This document shows, in pieces, positions 1 through 7,848 of a stretch of 27,804 nucleotides of DNA. The stretch spans positions 1-27,804 of the forward strand of contig JAGCAV010000061.1 in the NCBI GenBank assembly GCA_017652545.1, given 5' to 3'. Numbering within the stretch: position 1 is the stretch's first letter; the number at the start of each line of letters is the position of its first letter. The notes beneath the pieces are model-generated. The model was not told the origin of the DNA. It saw nothing but the letters and a program-made list of their open reading frames with translations, and ran no database searches. A program made the position numbers and the translations under genes. The stretch is from Lachnospiraceae bacterium (lineage in GTDB: Bacteria; Bacillota_A; Clostridia; Lachnospirales; Lachnospiraceae).

Positions 1-2
1 AA

Positions 3-989
3 GCTGCCGAACTGATCCGCCAGTATGTGATGGCCGGTTTTACCAAGATTCATATTGATACAAGCATGAAGGTCGCCAGCGATGATCCCGATGTACGTCT
101 GAGCGATGAGACCATCTCCCGCCGCGGTGCCGAACTTGCAGTCGTAGCGGAGCAGGCTTATGCCGAATTGCTGAAAGCAGATCCGGATGCCATCCACCCT
201 GCCTATATTGTCGGAAGCGAAGTTCCGATTCCGGGCGGTTCCCAGGACGCTGTGGATACTGGCGTGCAGGTCACAAAAGTGGATGATTTCAGGGCTACTG
301 TTGGCGCATTTGAGAGCGCTTTTGCCTCACATGGTCTTGAAGAAGCCTGGAAGCACGTGATCGGTGTCGTGGTCCAGCCCGGCGTAGAGGAAAAAGATGC
401 CGGCTGCACCGAGTATGTCCGCGAAAAGGCTGCCGGACTGATGGCAGCCATCAAGGACTATCCGGCTCTGATGTTTGAAGGGCATTCCACGGATTATCAG
501 ACGAAATACAAACTCCGCGAACTCGTCGAAGATGGCGTCGGCATCCTGAAGGTCGGTCCCGCGCTGACTCTCGCGCTTCGCGAGGGCCTCTTTGCCCTTG
601 CATACGCTGAAAAGGAACAGTTCGCCGCTCATCCCGACAGGCAGAGTCATTTTATGGAGATCCTGGATGAAGCCATGGTCGCGGACCCGAAATATTACCG
701 GAAACATTATCACGGAACCGAGGAAGAGATTGCCCTCAAACGCAAATTCTCCTTCTCCGACCGCTGCCGCTACTATCTGCCGCAGCCGCAGGTCATGGCC
801 GCGATCAACCGGCTCTTTGAAAACTTCAAAGGCGGTGTCCCGCTCAACCTCCTCAGCCAGTTCATGCCGATCCAGTACACAAAGGTAAGAGAAGGCGTAC
901 TGGCGAACGATCCAAAATCCCTTGTGTTCGACAGGGTCGCCAACAATATCGACGAGTATCTGTTTGCCACGCACCAGGGAGAATTATAA
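3..989 (+). CDS. gatZ: Tagatose-1,6-bisphosphate aldolase GatZ/KbaZ-type subunit, 5'-truncated by window edge
   Basis: The open frame runs in from the left edge: codons before the first internal GTG/ATG (27-32) already read as family sequence (AAELIRQYV), so the true start lies outside. About 328 residues are visible; the family is usually about 420, so roughly the first 100 are missing. The segments VMAGFTKIHIDTSMK, FEGHSTDYQT, FSDRCRYYLPQPQV and LLSQFMPIQY match the GatZ/KbaZ/AgaZ family. Members support (GatY partner) or substitute for class II tagatose-bisphosphate aldolase in galactitol or N-acetylgalactosamine breakdown. Which of these applies cannot be told because the partner genes are outside the window; the symbol is for the family. 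A terminator follows directly, so it is the last gene of its unit. Family call is firm, substrate is not. Confidence 0.88.
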   Translation, partial: AAELIRQYVMAGFTKIHIDTSMKVASDDPDVRLSDETISRRGAELAVVAEQAYAELLKADPDAIHPAYIVGSEVPIPGGSQDAVDTGVQVTKVDDFRATVGAFESAFASHGLEEAWKHVIGVVVQPGVEEKDAGCTEYVREKAAGLMAAIKDYPALMFEGHSTDYQTKYKLRELVEDGVGILKVGPALTLALREGLFALAYAEKEQFAAHPDRQSHFMEILDEAMVADPKYYRKHYHGTEEEIALKRKFSFSDRCRYYLPQPQVMAAINRLFENFKGGVPLNLLSQFMPIQYTKVREGVLANDPKSLVFDRVANNIDEYLFATHQGEL

Positions 990-1012
990 CACTTCGCGCT
1001 TTGATCTGCACA

Positions 1013-1048
1013 AAAAGGGGTTACCGCTTTTGGTAATCCCTTTTGTCA
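1013..1048. terminator. Bidirectional intrinsic terminator after gatZ
   Basis: A 13-bp stem pairs 1013-1025 with 1032-1044 (one G-T wobble) around the 6-nt loop GCTTTT. T-runs lie on both sides: TTTTGTC on the plus strand and TTTTTGTG on the minus strand. It can end gatZ transcription and also any minus-strand transcript leaving the 1062-1756 element. Confidence 0.85.
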
Positions 1049-1090
1049 TTTAAAGAAGGGGTTTCGTGAGTTTTGGTTGGATTCCCGGAC

Positions 1091-1347
1091 GGCAGAAAAA
1101 TCTTACATGTATATCGAGACTGTCAGCATCAGGGGCCGGGCCGGTGATTTCCTCACGGGTCAGCAGAACATTATCTTACGCGCGAACTCCCGGAGGCGCC
1201 GCCACGCTTTCTCAGACGGAAGACAGCTACACCTGCGTGGAGCGCACCGCCACGCAATTTACATATCGGGGCGACACTGACCCTACAAGGAAACACGCGC
1301 CCGTCCCCCTGCAGCAACTCTTTGCGTACATATAAGATTATTCTGCC
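1091..1347. repeat. Left internal long-range inverted repeat of the element
   Basis: Positions 1091-1111 pair with 1327-1347, 19 of 21 matching. The mismatches are 1098/1340 (A-A) and 1106/1332 (C-A on plus, which becomes G-U on a minus-strand RNA). The repeat encloses about 215 nt containing further hairpins, including a GCGC/CTCC stem at 1180-1199. Confidence 0.75.
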
Positions 1348-1481
1348 TGTTCCCTGAGAAGCAACAGCCCCCTCGTCTTCGTAAAATCGCTGTCTTGCTC
1401 TTCGGTTACTGCGCATTTTCTTACGAGTTCACACGCCCCTACTGCTGCCTGTCCTCGCGAGTTTCCGGTCGCTGTTCCCAT

Positions 1482-1726
1482 GCATGCGATATGGGTTCAA
1501 TACCAGGCGTAATCCTATAGAACAGTCTGCCCAGGTTCTTGGCAGATCAGGATACGGAGCGAAAGGCCGAGCGAGGGCGCTCAACGCCTGAGCGAGCAGG
1601 AGTCGGGACGGAAACCATAAAGGTTTCCGGCACGGTACGACTGGTGCCTGAGCGCAGGAGCCTGAAATGCCTTAGAACATGGCAGCCCCTGTTCGTGGTT
1701 ACGCGGTATTGAACCCATGAGCATGC
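1482..1726. repeat. Right internal long-range inverted repeat of the element
   Basis: ATGGGTTCAATACC (1491-1504) pairs perfectly with 1705-1718. GCATGC (1482-1487) continues the helix with GCATGC (1721-1726) across a small internal loop. CGTAATC (1508-1514) extends it inward with 1697-1703. The arm encloses several hairpins, among them the 8-bp stem 1609-1616/1622-1629. Confidence 0.8.
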
Positions 1727-1765
1727 CATTTGGGAATCCAACCAATACTCACGAAAAGCACCCTA

Positions 1766-1807
1766 TAAAAAACAAAAGGTGCCATCGCACTCTGCGACAA
1801 CACCTTT
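1766..1807 (-). terminator. Intrinsic terminator of the lysozyme-like gene
   Basis: On the minus strand AAAGGTG (1801-1807) pairs with CACCTTT (1775-1781), with an inner TCGCA/TGCGA stem (1785-1797). It is followed by a T-rich run (complement of 1766-1777), about 30 nt after the stop codon. Confidence 0.85.
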
Positions 1808-1836
1808 ATCATCATTTTCGGCCTGCCCTGCCGTAA

Positions 1837-3027
1837 TCACAGCAGCATGCTCAGTTCTCCAAGGGCACTCTGCCACTCAGGAAGTGCCGCCTCCGATTCC
1901 TCAACACCTGCAACGTCCTGGGCTTCATCTTCCCAGCCTTCCCCAGCGCTGATCGCGACAAGCGGCTGCTGCTCATCCTCATCCACCTGCTCAAGTGCAT
2001 CCAGTGTCTCCAGCTGGTCCTCTCCGAAGATCAGTGTGGAATGTCTCAGTTCCCACTCAAGCTGGTCGAAGTCCTTCTCGAAGTACTCATCCCTGGCAAG
2101 GTTGCCTCTGCGGATCGACCGCGCCGCCACCTGATCCGGGATCTCGAAATGGTAACAGAAAAGGTATCCTGCTTCATAGGCGCCTTCCTCCGTATCCTGC
2201 ATTTTCAGAAGCAGGGTGTAAACGCCCTTGTATCCGTGTGTCAGATCCCATTCGAGATATGCCAGCTGGCCTTTCAGCGTGTTGTAGTCCAGGCCGCGGG
2301 ATTTGCAGAAGCTCATAAGGCTTGAAAAACGTCCGTTGTGCCACTGGCAGATGCCATAGCTGGTACCGGAATCACCCAGTGCCAGCGGTCTGAAGTTGGA
2401 CTCCAGCTGAATATTCGCCAGAACACCGCATGCTGCCGCATGGTTCAGCTTCATCTGCTTTGTAAGGAAACGGTAAACCGTTACGGTATTGACCGTGATA
2501 TTGGCAGGCGGATATTTGGTGGGATCCACCTCAAAGCCCGGGAACATGCGGTTATGCATCTGGTCATCCCAAAGCTCTTCCAGCGGCATCTCCGGCTCAC
2601 CCTCGATCGAATTGCTTACTACGGTTCCGTCATCCTCGATCAGTCCGTCAGCATCGACCGTGTTGCCGTGCATCTCAAGCGCTTTTGTCGTGCTTCCCCC
2701 CTGTCCCTGATCGGACGCAGCACCCGCTTCCGCCTGCGCTCTGGCCGCTTCATCCATCTCAAGTTCGTCAGCGGATTCTTCCACGATCTCCGCGGCGGAA
2801 TCCTCAAAAATCTCCTCTGCTGCCGGCGCGGGAGTCTCCTCCGCAGCTTCCTGTGCAGGTGTCTCCGGTTCTGTCTGTTCCGGAACTTCCGCTGCCTGTG
2901 GTTCGCTCACCTCAGTTTCCTGTGCCTGAACGATTTCATCCGGTTCAGCAGCGATACAGGGCGTCACAATGGACGTACCCATAACCACTATGCCTAAAAC
3001 CAAAGCAAGGTGTTTTCTTTTCATCAT
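1837..3027 (-). CDS. Secreted phage-tail-lysozyme-like cell wall hydrolase
   Basis: 396 residues. A Sec-type signal peptide (basic start MMKRKH, then a hydrophobic core, cleavage near residues 24-27) is followed by a highly acidic E/A/P-rich stretch (about residues 28-105) with almost no basic residues. Residues about 175-330 resemble the phage tail lysozyme domain (Phage_lysozyme2-like): AACGVLANIQLESNF carries the probable catalytic Glu209, followed by GDSGTSYGICQWHNGR. The acidic part may span or bind the cell wall; the domain probably cleaves peptidoglycan outside the cell. The C-terminal tail (about 335-396) is again acidic and unassigned. The start is supported by a G-rich ribosome binding site 5 nt upstream; either of two tandem ATGs may be used. 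A consensus promoter lies 45-75 bp upstream and a terminator follows, so it forms its own unit, possibly with read-through from the upstream operon. Confidence 0.82.
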   Translation of the reverse strand: MMKRKHLALVLGIVVMGTSIVTPCIAAEPDEIVQAQETEVSEPQAAEVPEQTEPETPAQEAAEETPAPAAEEIFEDSAAEIVEESADELEMDEAARAQAEAGAASDQGQGGSTTKALEMHGNTVDADGLIEDDGTVVSNSIEGEPEMPLEELWDDQMHNRMFPGFEVDPTKYPPANITVNTVTVYRFLTKQMKLNHAAACGVLANIQLESNFRPLALGDSGTSYGICQWHNGRFSSLMSFCKSRGLDYNTLKGQLAYLEWDLTHGYKGVYTLLLKMQDTEEGAYEAGYLFCYHFEIPDQVAARSIRRGNLARDEYFEKDFDQLEWELRHSTLIFGEDQLETLDALEQVDEDEQQPLVAISAGEGWEDEAQDVAGVEESEAALPEWQSALGELSMLL

Positions 3028-3073
3028 CTATCCCCCCGGGCGAAAAAAGCATTAAACCCTGAAAATTCGATAC

Positions 3074-3102
3074 ATTATATCATATCTGTTCTCAGAATGC
3101 AA
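3074..3102 (-). promoter_or_regulatory. Sigma-A promoter of the lysozyme-like gene
   Basis: On the minus strand TTGCAT (3097-3102) and a perfect TATAAT (3074-3079) are separated by exactly 17 nt. The predicted start point is about 40 nt upstream of the start codon at 3027. Confidence 0.85.
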
Positions 3103-3112
3103 ATCTCGCCGG

Positions 3113-3544
3113 TCATCGCTCGCTGATATGGAAAATCCCCGGTTCGACTTCTCTTCGGACAATATCCAGCCCCAGCAGCTCCTGAATGACGATCTCTCCC
3201 AGATACAGGATACGGCATCTTTCCAGCACATGTCCGCCATAGGCACGGTCCTTATCTGCTGTCACCATGTGGATATGCACCATACCGTCCACGATCAGTC
3301 CATCGATGGAAGCAACCTCCAGCGGCGTATCCATCTGTCCCACGATGCTGACATCCATGGGATGATCCGTTGTGGAGATCATGTGCATTCTGCTCCGGTC
3401 CAGGGTTGCGATACCACTGACGATCACAGCGTTTCTGATCTGTTCTTTTTCCACAAGTTTCTCGATGGATTCCCTGATGCAGTCTCCCTGCACCAGTTTC
3501 AGGATGAATGTACGTCCGATTCTTTCACTTGTATAATAGTCCAT
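3113..3544 (-). CDS. PPC/DUF296 domain protein
   Basis: 143 residues when started at the ATG at 3544, which has GGAAGGA 7-8 nt upstream. A longer frame would overlap the preceding transporter gene and has no family-like sequence. The protein is a single PPC (DUF296) domain: an N-terminal strand (RTFILKLVQGD), a central Gly/Ser region (AVIVSGIATLD), then VDGMVHIHMVTADKD and YGGHVLE. The histidines in HIHM and GGH are the expected metal-binding positions of bacterial members. Bacterial PPC proteins form trimers; their function is poorly known. It is the last gene of the operon, 40 nt behind the transporter gene, so a role tied to small-molecule metabolism or sensing is an inference from context. 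Confidence 0.85.
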   Translation of the reverse strand: MDYYTSERIGRTFILKLVQGDCIRESIEKLVEKEQIRNAVIVSGIATLDRSRMHMISTTDHPMDVSIVGQMDTPLEVASIDGLIVDGMVHIHMVTADKDRAYGGHVLERCRILYLGEIVIQELLGLDIVRREVEPGIFHISER

Positions 3545-3584
3545 CTCTTTATTCCTTCCGCCAGACCCGTGTTCGAATCTGTGT

Positions 3585-4874
3585 TTACAGCCGGTTATTC
3601 CTGATCTGTTCCGCAAGATGGCGGTCAGCGGCATTGATACCCAGCGAGGCAAGAATTCCGACAGCAGCCAGCAGGCACATCATCAGGCAGGTGCTCATAT
3701 AGGACTGGGAGCTGTCGTACAGGGCGCCGGCGATCGTACTTCCGAAGGAAGCCAGGATCAGGTTTGTGTTGATCACTGCAAAATTCATCGGATAGTGCAG
3801 CATGCCGTAATAGCTGCTGATGAAAGCCGAGTTGGTCGGCGTCACACCTCCGTAACTGATACCGCCCAGAACAAAGCCGGCGATAAGCAGCGCGAAGGAA
3901 TGTCCCTTCAAGGCGGCAAATATAATAGCTGCCGTCACAATAAACAGTACATTGACCGCCTGCATGACAAAGCTTCTTCCGGCCTTGTCATAGAGACTTC
4001 CGAAAATCACTCTCCCGATCCCGTTAAAAATGGAGATCAGACCTACCACGGTTGCGATCGTTCCCGCGCTGACCGTATCCCCTACCTCACGGGCTATACC
4101 GCCTGCCTGGGAAACCAGCGCAAGACCGGCGGCGCTGACGAGGATCGCCCATAAAAAATACAGCCAGAACCCGGGCCGGCGCAGCATGACAGATGTTTCC
4201 GTTTCCATTGCCACAGGATTGACGGCCCCGCCTGTTTTTCCCGCCTTCCCGGCCTGCTTCTGTGAAGCGTTTCCATTTCCCCGGAGAAAGGCTTCCTTCT
4301 CTTCATCTCTGGGCGGCCGGATCACAAATCCGCAGACCGCCAGGACAGCAGCAATGATGATCCCGATGATCAGGAAACTATTTCTCCAGGCGCCCGTCGT
4401 CTCGGGGGTGAAAGCCTGATAGAGTTTGCCGACAATAAAACTGCTGAGTCCGAATCCCATCAGCAATATGCCGGAGATCAGCCCCTGGCAGTCAGGAAAC
4501 CATTTCCCCACCGTGCCCATGACGGCATTATATGCCAGCCCTGACGCAAACCCGCAGATCACGCCAAATCCCAGATACAGCATGACTCTTGAGTGCATCC
4601 GGGACGTAATGATGAAGCCTGTCAGAAACAGGACTGACGAAATCCACAGAAAGACTCCGGAACTGAGCTTTCTGTTCAGAAATCCTCCCACCAGACAGCC
4701 GATGCAGAACATGATCATCACGATCGTGAAAGTCAAAGACAGCTGGGCTTTTGACCAGCCCGGATATTCTGCGGCAATAGGTCCCGAAAGCACACTCCAG
4801 GCATACACCATTCCGACACAGAGCAGCACTGCCACCCCAAAAAACGCCTGCCGAATTCTCATCTGACTTTTCAT
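3585..4874 (-). CDS. OFA-family MFS transporter (oxalate/formate-antiporter-like)
   Basis: 429 residues with about 12 hydrophobic helices and a charged loop near residues 195-225 (KEAFLRGNGNASQKQAGK). The N-terminus (FFGVAVLLCVGMVYAWSVL, then EYPGWSKAQLSLTFTI) is characteristic of the OFA branch of the major facilitator superfamily, which moves oxalate, formate or other small carboxylates across the membrane. Here it probably carries a carboxylate that feeds or leaves the acyl-CoA pathway encoded upstream; the direction is unknown. The start at 4874 has AGGCGGA about 8 nt upstream. The 91-nt gap before it contains a weak possible promoter (TTGACC, 15-17 nt, TATAAA), so it may also be transcribed separately. 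Confidence 0.86.
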   Translation of the reverse strand: MKSQMRIRQAFFGVAVLLCVGMVYAWSVLSGPIAAEYPGWSKAQLSLTFTIVMIMFCIGCLVGGFLNRKLSSGVFLWISSVLFLTGFIITSRMHSRVMLYLGFGVICGFASGLAYNAVMGTVGKWFPDCQGLISGILLMGFGLSSFIVGKLYQAFTPETTGAWRNSFLIIGIIIAAVLAVCGFVIRPPRDEEKEAFLRGNGNASQKQAGKAGKTGGAVNPVAMETETSVMLRRPGFWLYFLWAILVSAAGLALVSQAGGIAREVGDTVSAGTIATVVGLISIFNGIGRVIFGSLYDKAGRSFVMQAVNVLFIVTAAIIFAALKGHSFALLIAGFVLGGISYGGVTPTNSAFISSYYGMLHYPMNFAVINTNLILASFGSTIAGALYDSSQSYMSTCLMMCLLAAVGILASLGINAADRHLAEQIRNNRL

Positions 4875-4965
4875 TTTTCTGTCCGCCTTTTTTATATTTT
4901 TGTTGCATGCAGGTCAAGACTCGCTTGTCCTCAGGTTATTAACCGCCGTTTCATCAGGGGAACGC

Positions 4966-6591
4966 TCATTCCAGAATGGTTTTTAACCCTCCCCAGTGTT
5001 CACGGAAGATCCCGTCATCCATCTCTTTCAGATCTGCCGCAACAGCGGGGCAAAATTCCATATGATCCAGGATATCTTCCTGCAGCCTCATGCCCGGCGC
5101 GATCTCTGTGATCGTCATGATCCCGTCGATCAGTTCCATTACACAGCGCTCAGTCACATACAGGATGCGCTGATCTTTCCGGGCATATTTCCCGGCAAAG
5201 GTGATCTGCTGAACTTTGTCCACAAACTTGCATACGGAACCTTCCTGCAGGATCTCCAGCTTTCCGTTCTCGATCCGTGTCTTTTGTCTGCCCATGAATG
5301 TGCCGCAGAAAACAACCTTTGGCGTGGCACTGGTAATATCGATAAAACCTCCGGGCCCGATTAGACGGGAGCCGAACTTTGAGACATTGATATTGCCTTC
5401 CTTGTCGCACTCTCCCAGTCCCAGACAGGTCATGTCCAGACCGCCGCCGTCTATGAGATCAAAGGCCGCATTATGTTCCATGATGCATTCGGGATTATAA
5501 CTGCTGCCGAAATTGGGCAGCGGGCAGGGTACGCCCCCGATCATACCGGATTCGCTGCACATGGTCACCATGTCCAGGCAGCCTTCCTCCGCGAGGATAT
5601 TTCCCACCCCTGAGCTGATGCCGACGCCAAGATTAAGTACATCACCCCGTGCGACCTCCATGGCGCATCTCCTGGCGATGACCTTGCGCTCGTCCAGCGG
5701 CATGGGCGGTATGGAACTGACAGGCCGTTTGATCTGGCCGGAGAAAGACGGATCAAAATACACACCCTCTGTCTGCCAGTGATTGATCGGATCCTGCGCC
5801 ACGACCACATAGTCGACCAGGATACCCGGTATCTTTACCTCCTTGGGATTGAGGGTCTGGGCTTTTGCCAGATACTGTACCTGCACGATCACAATTCCGC
5901 CGCAGTTATGTGCTGCCTGTGCCACCGCAAGCCCTTCATTCATGATCCCCTCATTCATAAAGGAAATATTACCGTTTTCATCCGCGACAGTTCCCCGAAG
6001 CAGCGCGACATCCACCGGAAAGCTTCTGTAAAAAAGATACTCTTCCCCGCCTGCGCTGACAAGTTCGGCCACATCCTCCTTTGTTTCCCGGTTCATCCGT
6101 CCGCCTTCCACACGAGGATCGATGAAAGTTCCGAGTCCAACTCTGGTCATCAGCCCGGGTCTGCCGGCAGCAATCTCACGCCACAGGTTGACCGCTACCC
6201 CCTGCGGCAGACAGTTTCCTGTGATTTTTCCCTGCGCGGCCAGCTCGTTCAATGCATCGGCACTCATGACATGCGCGCCGTTCCAGCGGGTGATGAGACC
6301 CTCGCCGGCCTCACCCAGACGGGACGTTCCGCGCACGCCGGAGGGTTTGGGATCCTCCGTGCCGCGACGGCACTTTTCCCATCCGATAAAGCTGTTTCCA
6401 TATCCGTGATCTCCCATTGCACTCCCCTGGTGCAGAAACAGATCACAGGGATGTCCCGTTTCCTTGTAATGATCCCGCACGGCACAACCGATCTCCTCCG
6501 GCCAACCTGAAAGACCCATGCCGGCAACTCCGACATGGGCATGGTCCGGGATCAGAGCCGCCGCTTCCTTTGCAGAAACAAATCTAGCCAT
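4966..6591 (-). CDS. Class I acyl-CoA:acetate/propionate CoA-transferase (Pct/YdiF-like)
   Basis: 541 residues, the length of fused alpha-beta CoA-transferases such as propionate CoA-transferase and YdiF. The N-terminal half has the Gly-rich CoA-binding pattern (HVGVAGMGLSGWPEEI, LFLHQGSAMGD). The C-terminal half carries CSESGMIGG, whose Glu347 is the expected catalytic residue forming the glutamyl-CoA intermediate, and LGLGECDKEGNINVSKFG. It would exchange CoA between a short-chain acyl-CoA and acetate or another acid. It starts at an ATG with GGAGT 6 nt upstream and lies 63 nt behind etfA. The operon also encodes Ptb-Buk, so there are two ways to release or activate an acid. The exact acid cannot be read from sequence. 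Confidence 0.88.
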   Translation of the reverse strand: MARFVSAKEAAALIPDHAHVGVAGMGLSGWPEEIGCAVRDHYKETGHPCDLFLHQGSAMGDHGYGNSFIGWEKCRRGTEDPKPSGVRGTSRLGEAGEGLITRWNGAHVMSADALNELAAQGKITGNCLPQGVAVNLWREIAAGRPGLMTRVGLGTFIDPRVEGGRMNRETKEDVAELVSAGGEEYLFYRSFPVDVALLRGTVADENGNISFMNEGIMNEGLAVAQAAHNCGGIVIVQVQYLAKAQTLNPKEVKIPGILVDYVVVAQDPINHWQTEGVYFDPSFSGQIKRPVSSIPPMPLDERKVIARRCAMEVARGDVLNLGVGISSGVGNILAEEGCLDMVTMCSESGMIGGVPCPLPNFGSSYNPECIMEHNAAFDLIDGGGLDMTCLGLGECDKEGNINVSKFGSRLIGPGGFIDITSATPKVVFCGTFMGRQKTRIENGKLEILQEGSVCKFVDKVQQITFAGKYARKDQRILYVTERCVMELIDGIMTITEIAPGMRLQEDILDHMEFCPAVAADLKEMDDGIFREHWGGLKTILE

Positions 6592-6654
6592 GAATCCACT
6601 CCTTACATTTTTGCATGTTCAAGTCTTTTCAGGATCGTCACTGATCATCACACA

Positions 6655-7785
6655 TCAGGAAGCTTTCTGTGCTTTGATGGATGTGATCAGTTCGGGCACC
6701 ACCTTAAACAGATCACCGGTGATCCCGTAGTCCGCAATCTCAAAGATCGGGGCATTTTCATTCTTGTTAACGGCAATGATGCATTCACTGTCCTGCATGC
6801 CTGCCTTATGCTGGATCGCTCCGGAAATACCGAGCGCCACATACACTTTCGGACGTACCGTTTTGCCGGTCTGGCCGACCTGGTGGTCTGCACTGATCCA
6901 GCCTGCATCCACACAGGCACGGGAGGAACCGACGACACCGCCCAGCACATCAGCCAGTTCCTGGGCCAGTGCAAGCCCTTTCTCTACATCCTTCGCGATG
7001 CCCCGGCCTACTGAGACGATAAAGTCCGCGCCGATCAGATCGACCATCTTCTTCGCCGCTTTTACCGTTTCAACCACTTCTGTCCTGATATCAGACGCAG
7101 AAAGTGTAAAATCCGGATGTTCCAGTACACAGGCCTTCTCGCCTTCTTCCTGGTAGGGTCTCTTCTTGAGGACGCCGGGTCTGACTGTTGCCATGGCCGG
7201 GCGGAACCTCGGGCAGATAATGGAGGCCATCAGGTGTCCGCCGAAAGCGGGACGGGTCATTTTCAGGTCCCGATCGACCGCATGCATTTCTCCGTTGACT
7301 CTTACAGAAGAGGTTTTTTCGATCCTGTCCGGCGTCAGTGTGGACGCGCTTCGCAGGAATTCCTGATAGTTTGCGACATCGATGTCCAGGTGTGTGCAGT
7401 CAGCGCACAGGCCTGTATGCAGCCTGGCGGCGCACCGCGGTGCCAGGTCGCGACCGATGTTGGAGGCACCGAACAGCAGGATCTCCGGCTTCAGGCTTTC
7501 CACCGCATCCGCGATCACTTTGGTGTATCCGTCTGTCGTATAGTCCCTCAGCAGAGGACTGTTGTAGATATAAACCTTGTCTGCGCCGTAACCGCCAAGC
7601 TGCGGTGCGATATCATCCACCTGGTCTCCCAGAAGGATCCCGCACAGCTGTACGCCAAGCTCATCTGCCAGTCTGCGGCCTTCAGAGATCAGTTCAAAGG
7701 TCGTCGGCATCATGGTTCCCTGGCGCTGTTCACAGAAAACCCAGACATTCTTAAAAGCACCTATATCAGCACTGTTATAAGCCAT
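6655..7785 (-). CDS. etfA: Electron transfer flavoprotein alpha subunit
   Basis: 376 residues, somewhat longer than the common 320-340. The N-terminal domain (NVWVFCEQRQG) and the C-terminal FAD domain are both clear. The latter runs GRGIAKDVEKG, SSRACVDAGWISADHQVGQTG, VYVALGISGAIQHKAGM and FEIADYGITGDLFKVVP, the FAD-binding segments of EtfA. With EtfB it passes electrons to or from the acyl-CoA dehydrogenase of the same operon. Clostridial EtfAB-Bcd complexes can bifurcate electrons from NADH to crotonyl-CoA and ferredoxin; the sequence is compatible with that but I cannot prove it. The start ATG has AAAAGGAG about 8 nt upstream, and a stable hairpin lies between etfB and this gene. Confidence 0.95.
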   Translation of the reverse strand: MAYNSADIGAFKNVWVFCEQRQGTMMPTTFELISEGRRLADELGVQLCGILLGDQVDDIAPQLGGYGADKVYIYNSPLLRDYTTDGYTKVIADAVESLKPEILLFGASNIGRDLAPRCAARLHTGLCADCTHLDIDVANYQEFLRSASTLTPDRIEKTSSVRVNGEMHAVDRDLKMTRPAFGGHLMASIICPRFRPAMATVRPGVLKKRPYQEEGEKACVLEHPDFTLSASDIRTEVVETVKAAKKMVDLIGADFIVSVGRGIAKDVEKGLALAQELADVLGGVVGSSRACVDAGWISADHQVGQTGKTVRPKVYVALGISGAIQHKAGMQDSECIIAVNKNENAPIFEIADYGITGDLFKVVPELITSIKAQKAS

Positions 7786-7817
7786 TTTCTATTCTCCTTT
7801 TCAGATCAGCAGCAGGC

Positions 7818-7834
7818 CGGACGCTTATCGTCCG
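7818..7834. other. Intercistronic hairpin between etfB and etfA
   Basis: CGGACG (7818-7823) and CGTCCG (7829-7834) pair perfectly around a 5-nt loop. There is no T-run after it on the minus strand, so it is unlikely to be a terminator. It may protect the 3' end of the upstream message or adjust the etfB:etfA ratio (inference). Confidence 0.5.
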
Positions 7835-7848
7835 ATCTGCTTTCCTGT

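Larger units (their letters stand above)
1062..1756. ncRNA. ~695-bp non-coding element closed by 25-nt inverted repeats; candidate large structured RNA or MITE-like element
   Basis: Positions 1062-1086 and 1732-1756 are inverted copies over 25 nt with one mismatch (1072/1746). Inside are two further long-range pairings (1091-1111 with 1327-1347; 1482-1515 with 1697-1726), a middle bulged stem (1380-1390 with 1411-1425) and local hairpins: GGAAACC/GGTTTCC within 1609-1629, TCTGCC/GGCAGA within 1526-1546, GAACA/TGTTC within 1675-1694, GCGTGG/CCACGC within 1235-1255, and GGGTCAG/CTGACCC joining 1157-1163 to 1277-1283. No convincing protein is encoded on either strand. The element sits between the terminators of two convergent genes. 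Strand is unclear: the left long helix gains a G-U pair if the minus strand is transcribed, while the right one gains a G-U pair on the plus strand. I saw no clear promoter at either edge and no target-site duplication. Size and density of helices recall large bacterial RNAs such as ROOL or GOLLD, but I cannot match it to either. Confidence 0.5.

Noticed and set aside
1066..1416. Short frames on both strands inside the non-coding element (89 residues plus, 81 residues minus)
   Set aside because: Composition is Arg/Ser/Gly-rich without domain-like pattern, no proper ribosome binding site, and the frames run through paired stems that explain the sequence better.
1491..1504. GGGTTCAATACC looks like a tRNA T-arm
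   Set aside because: Its complement lies 200 nt away as a long-range helix, and no acceptor stem, anticodon arm or CCA end is found nearby.
1062..1756. Insertion sequence
   Set aside because: Inverted ends are present, but there is no transposase frame and no target-site duplication at the flanks; only a MITE-like origin remains possible.
2338..2997. 219-residue plus-strand frame opposite the lysozyme-like gene
   Set aside because: Antisense shadow of a gene with a clear signal peptide, domain, promoter and terminator.
5779..6510. 243-residue plus-strand frame opposite the CoA-transferase
   Set aside because: Antisense shadow; the minus-strand protein is a full-length, well-recognised CoA-transferase.
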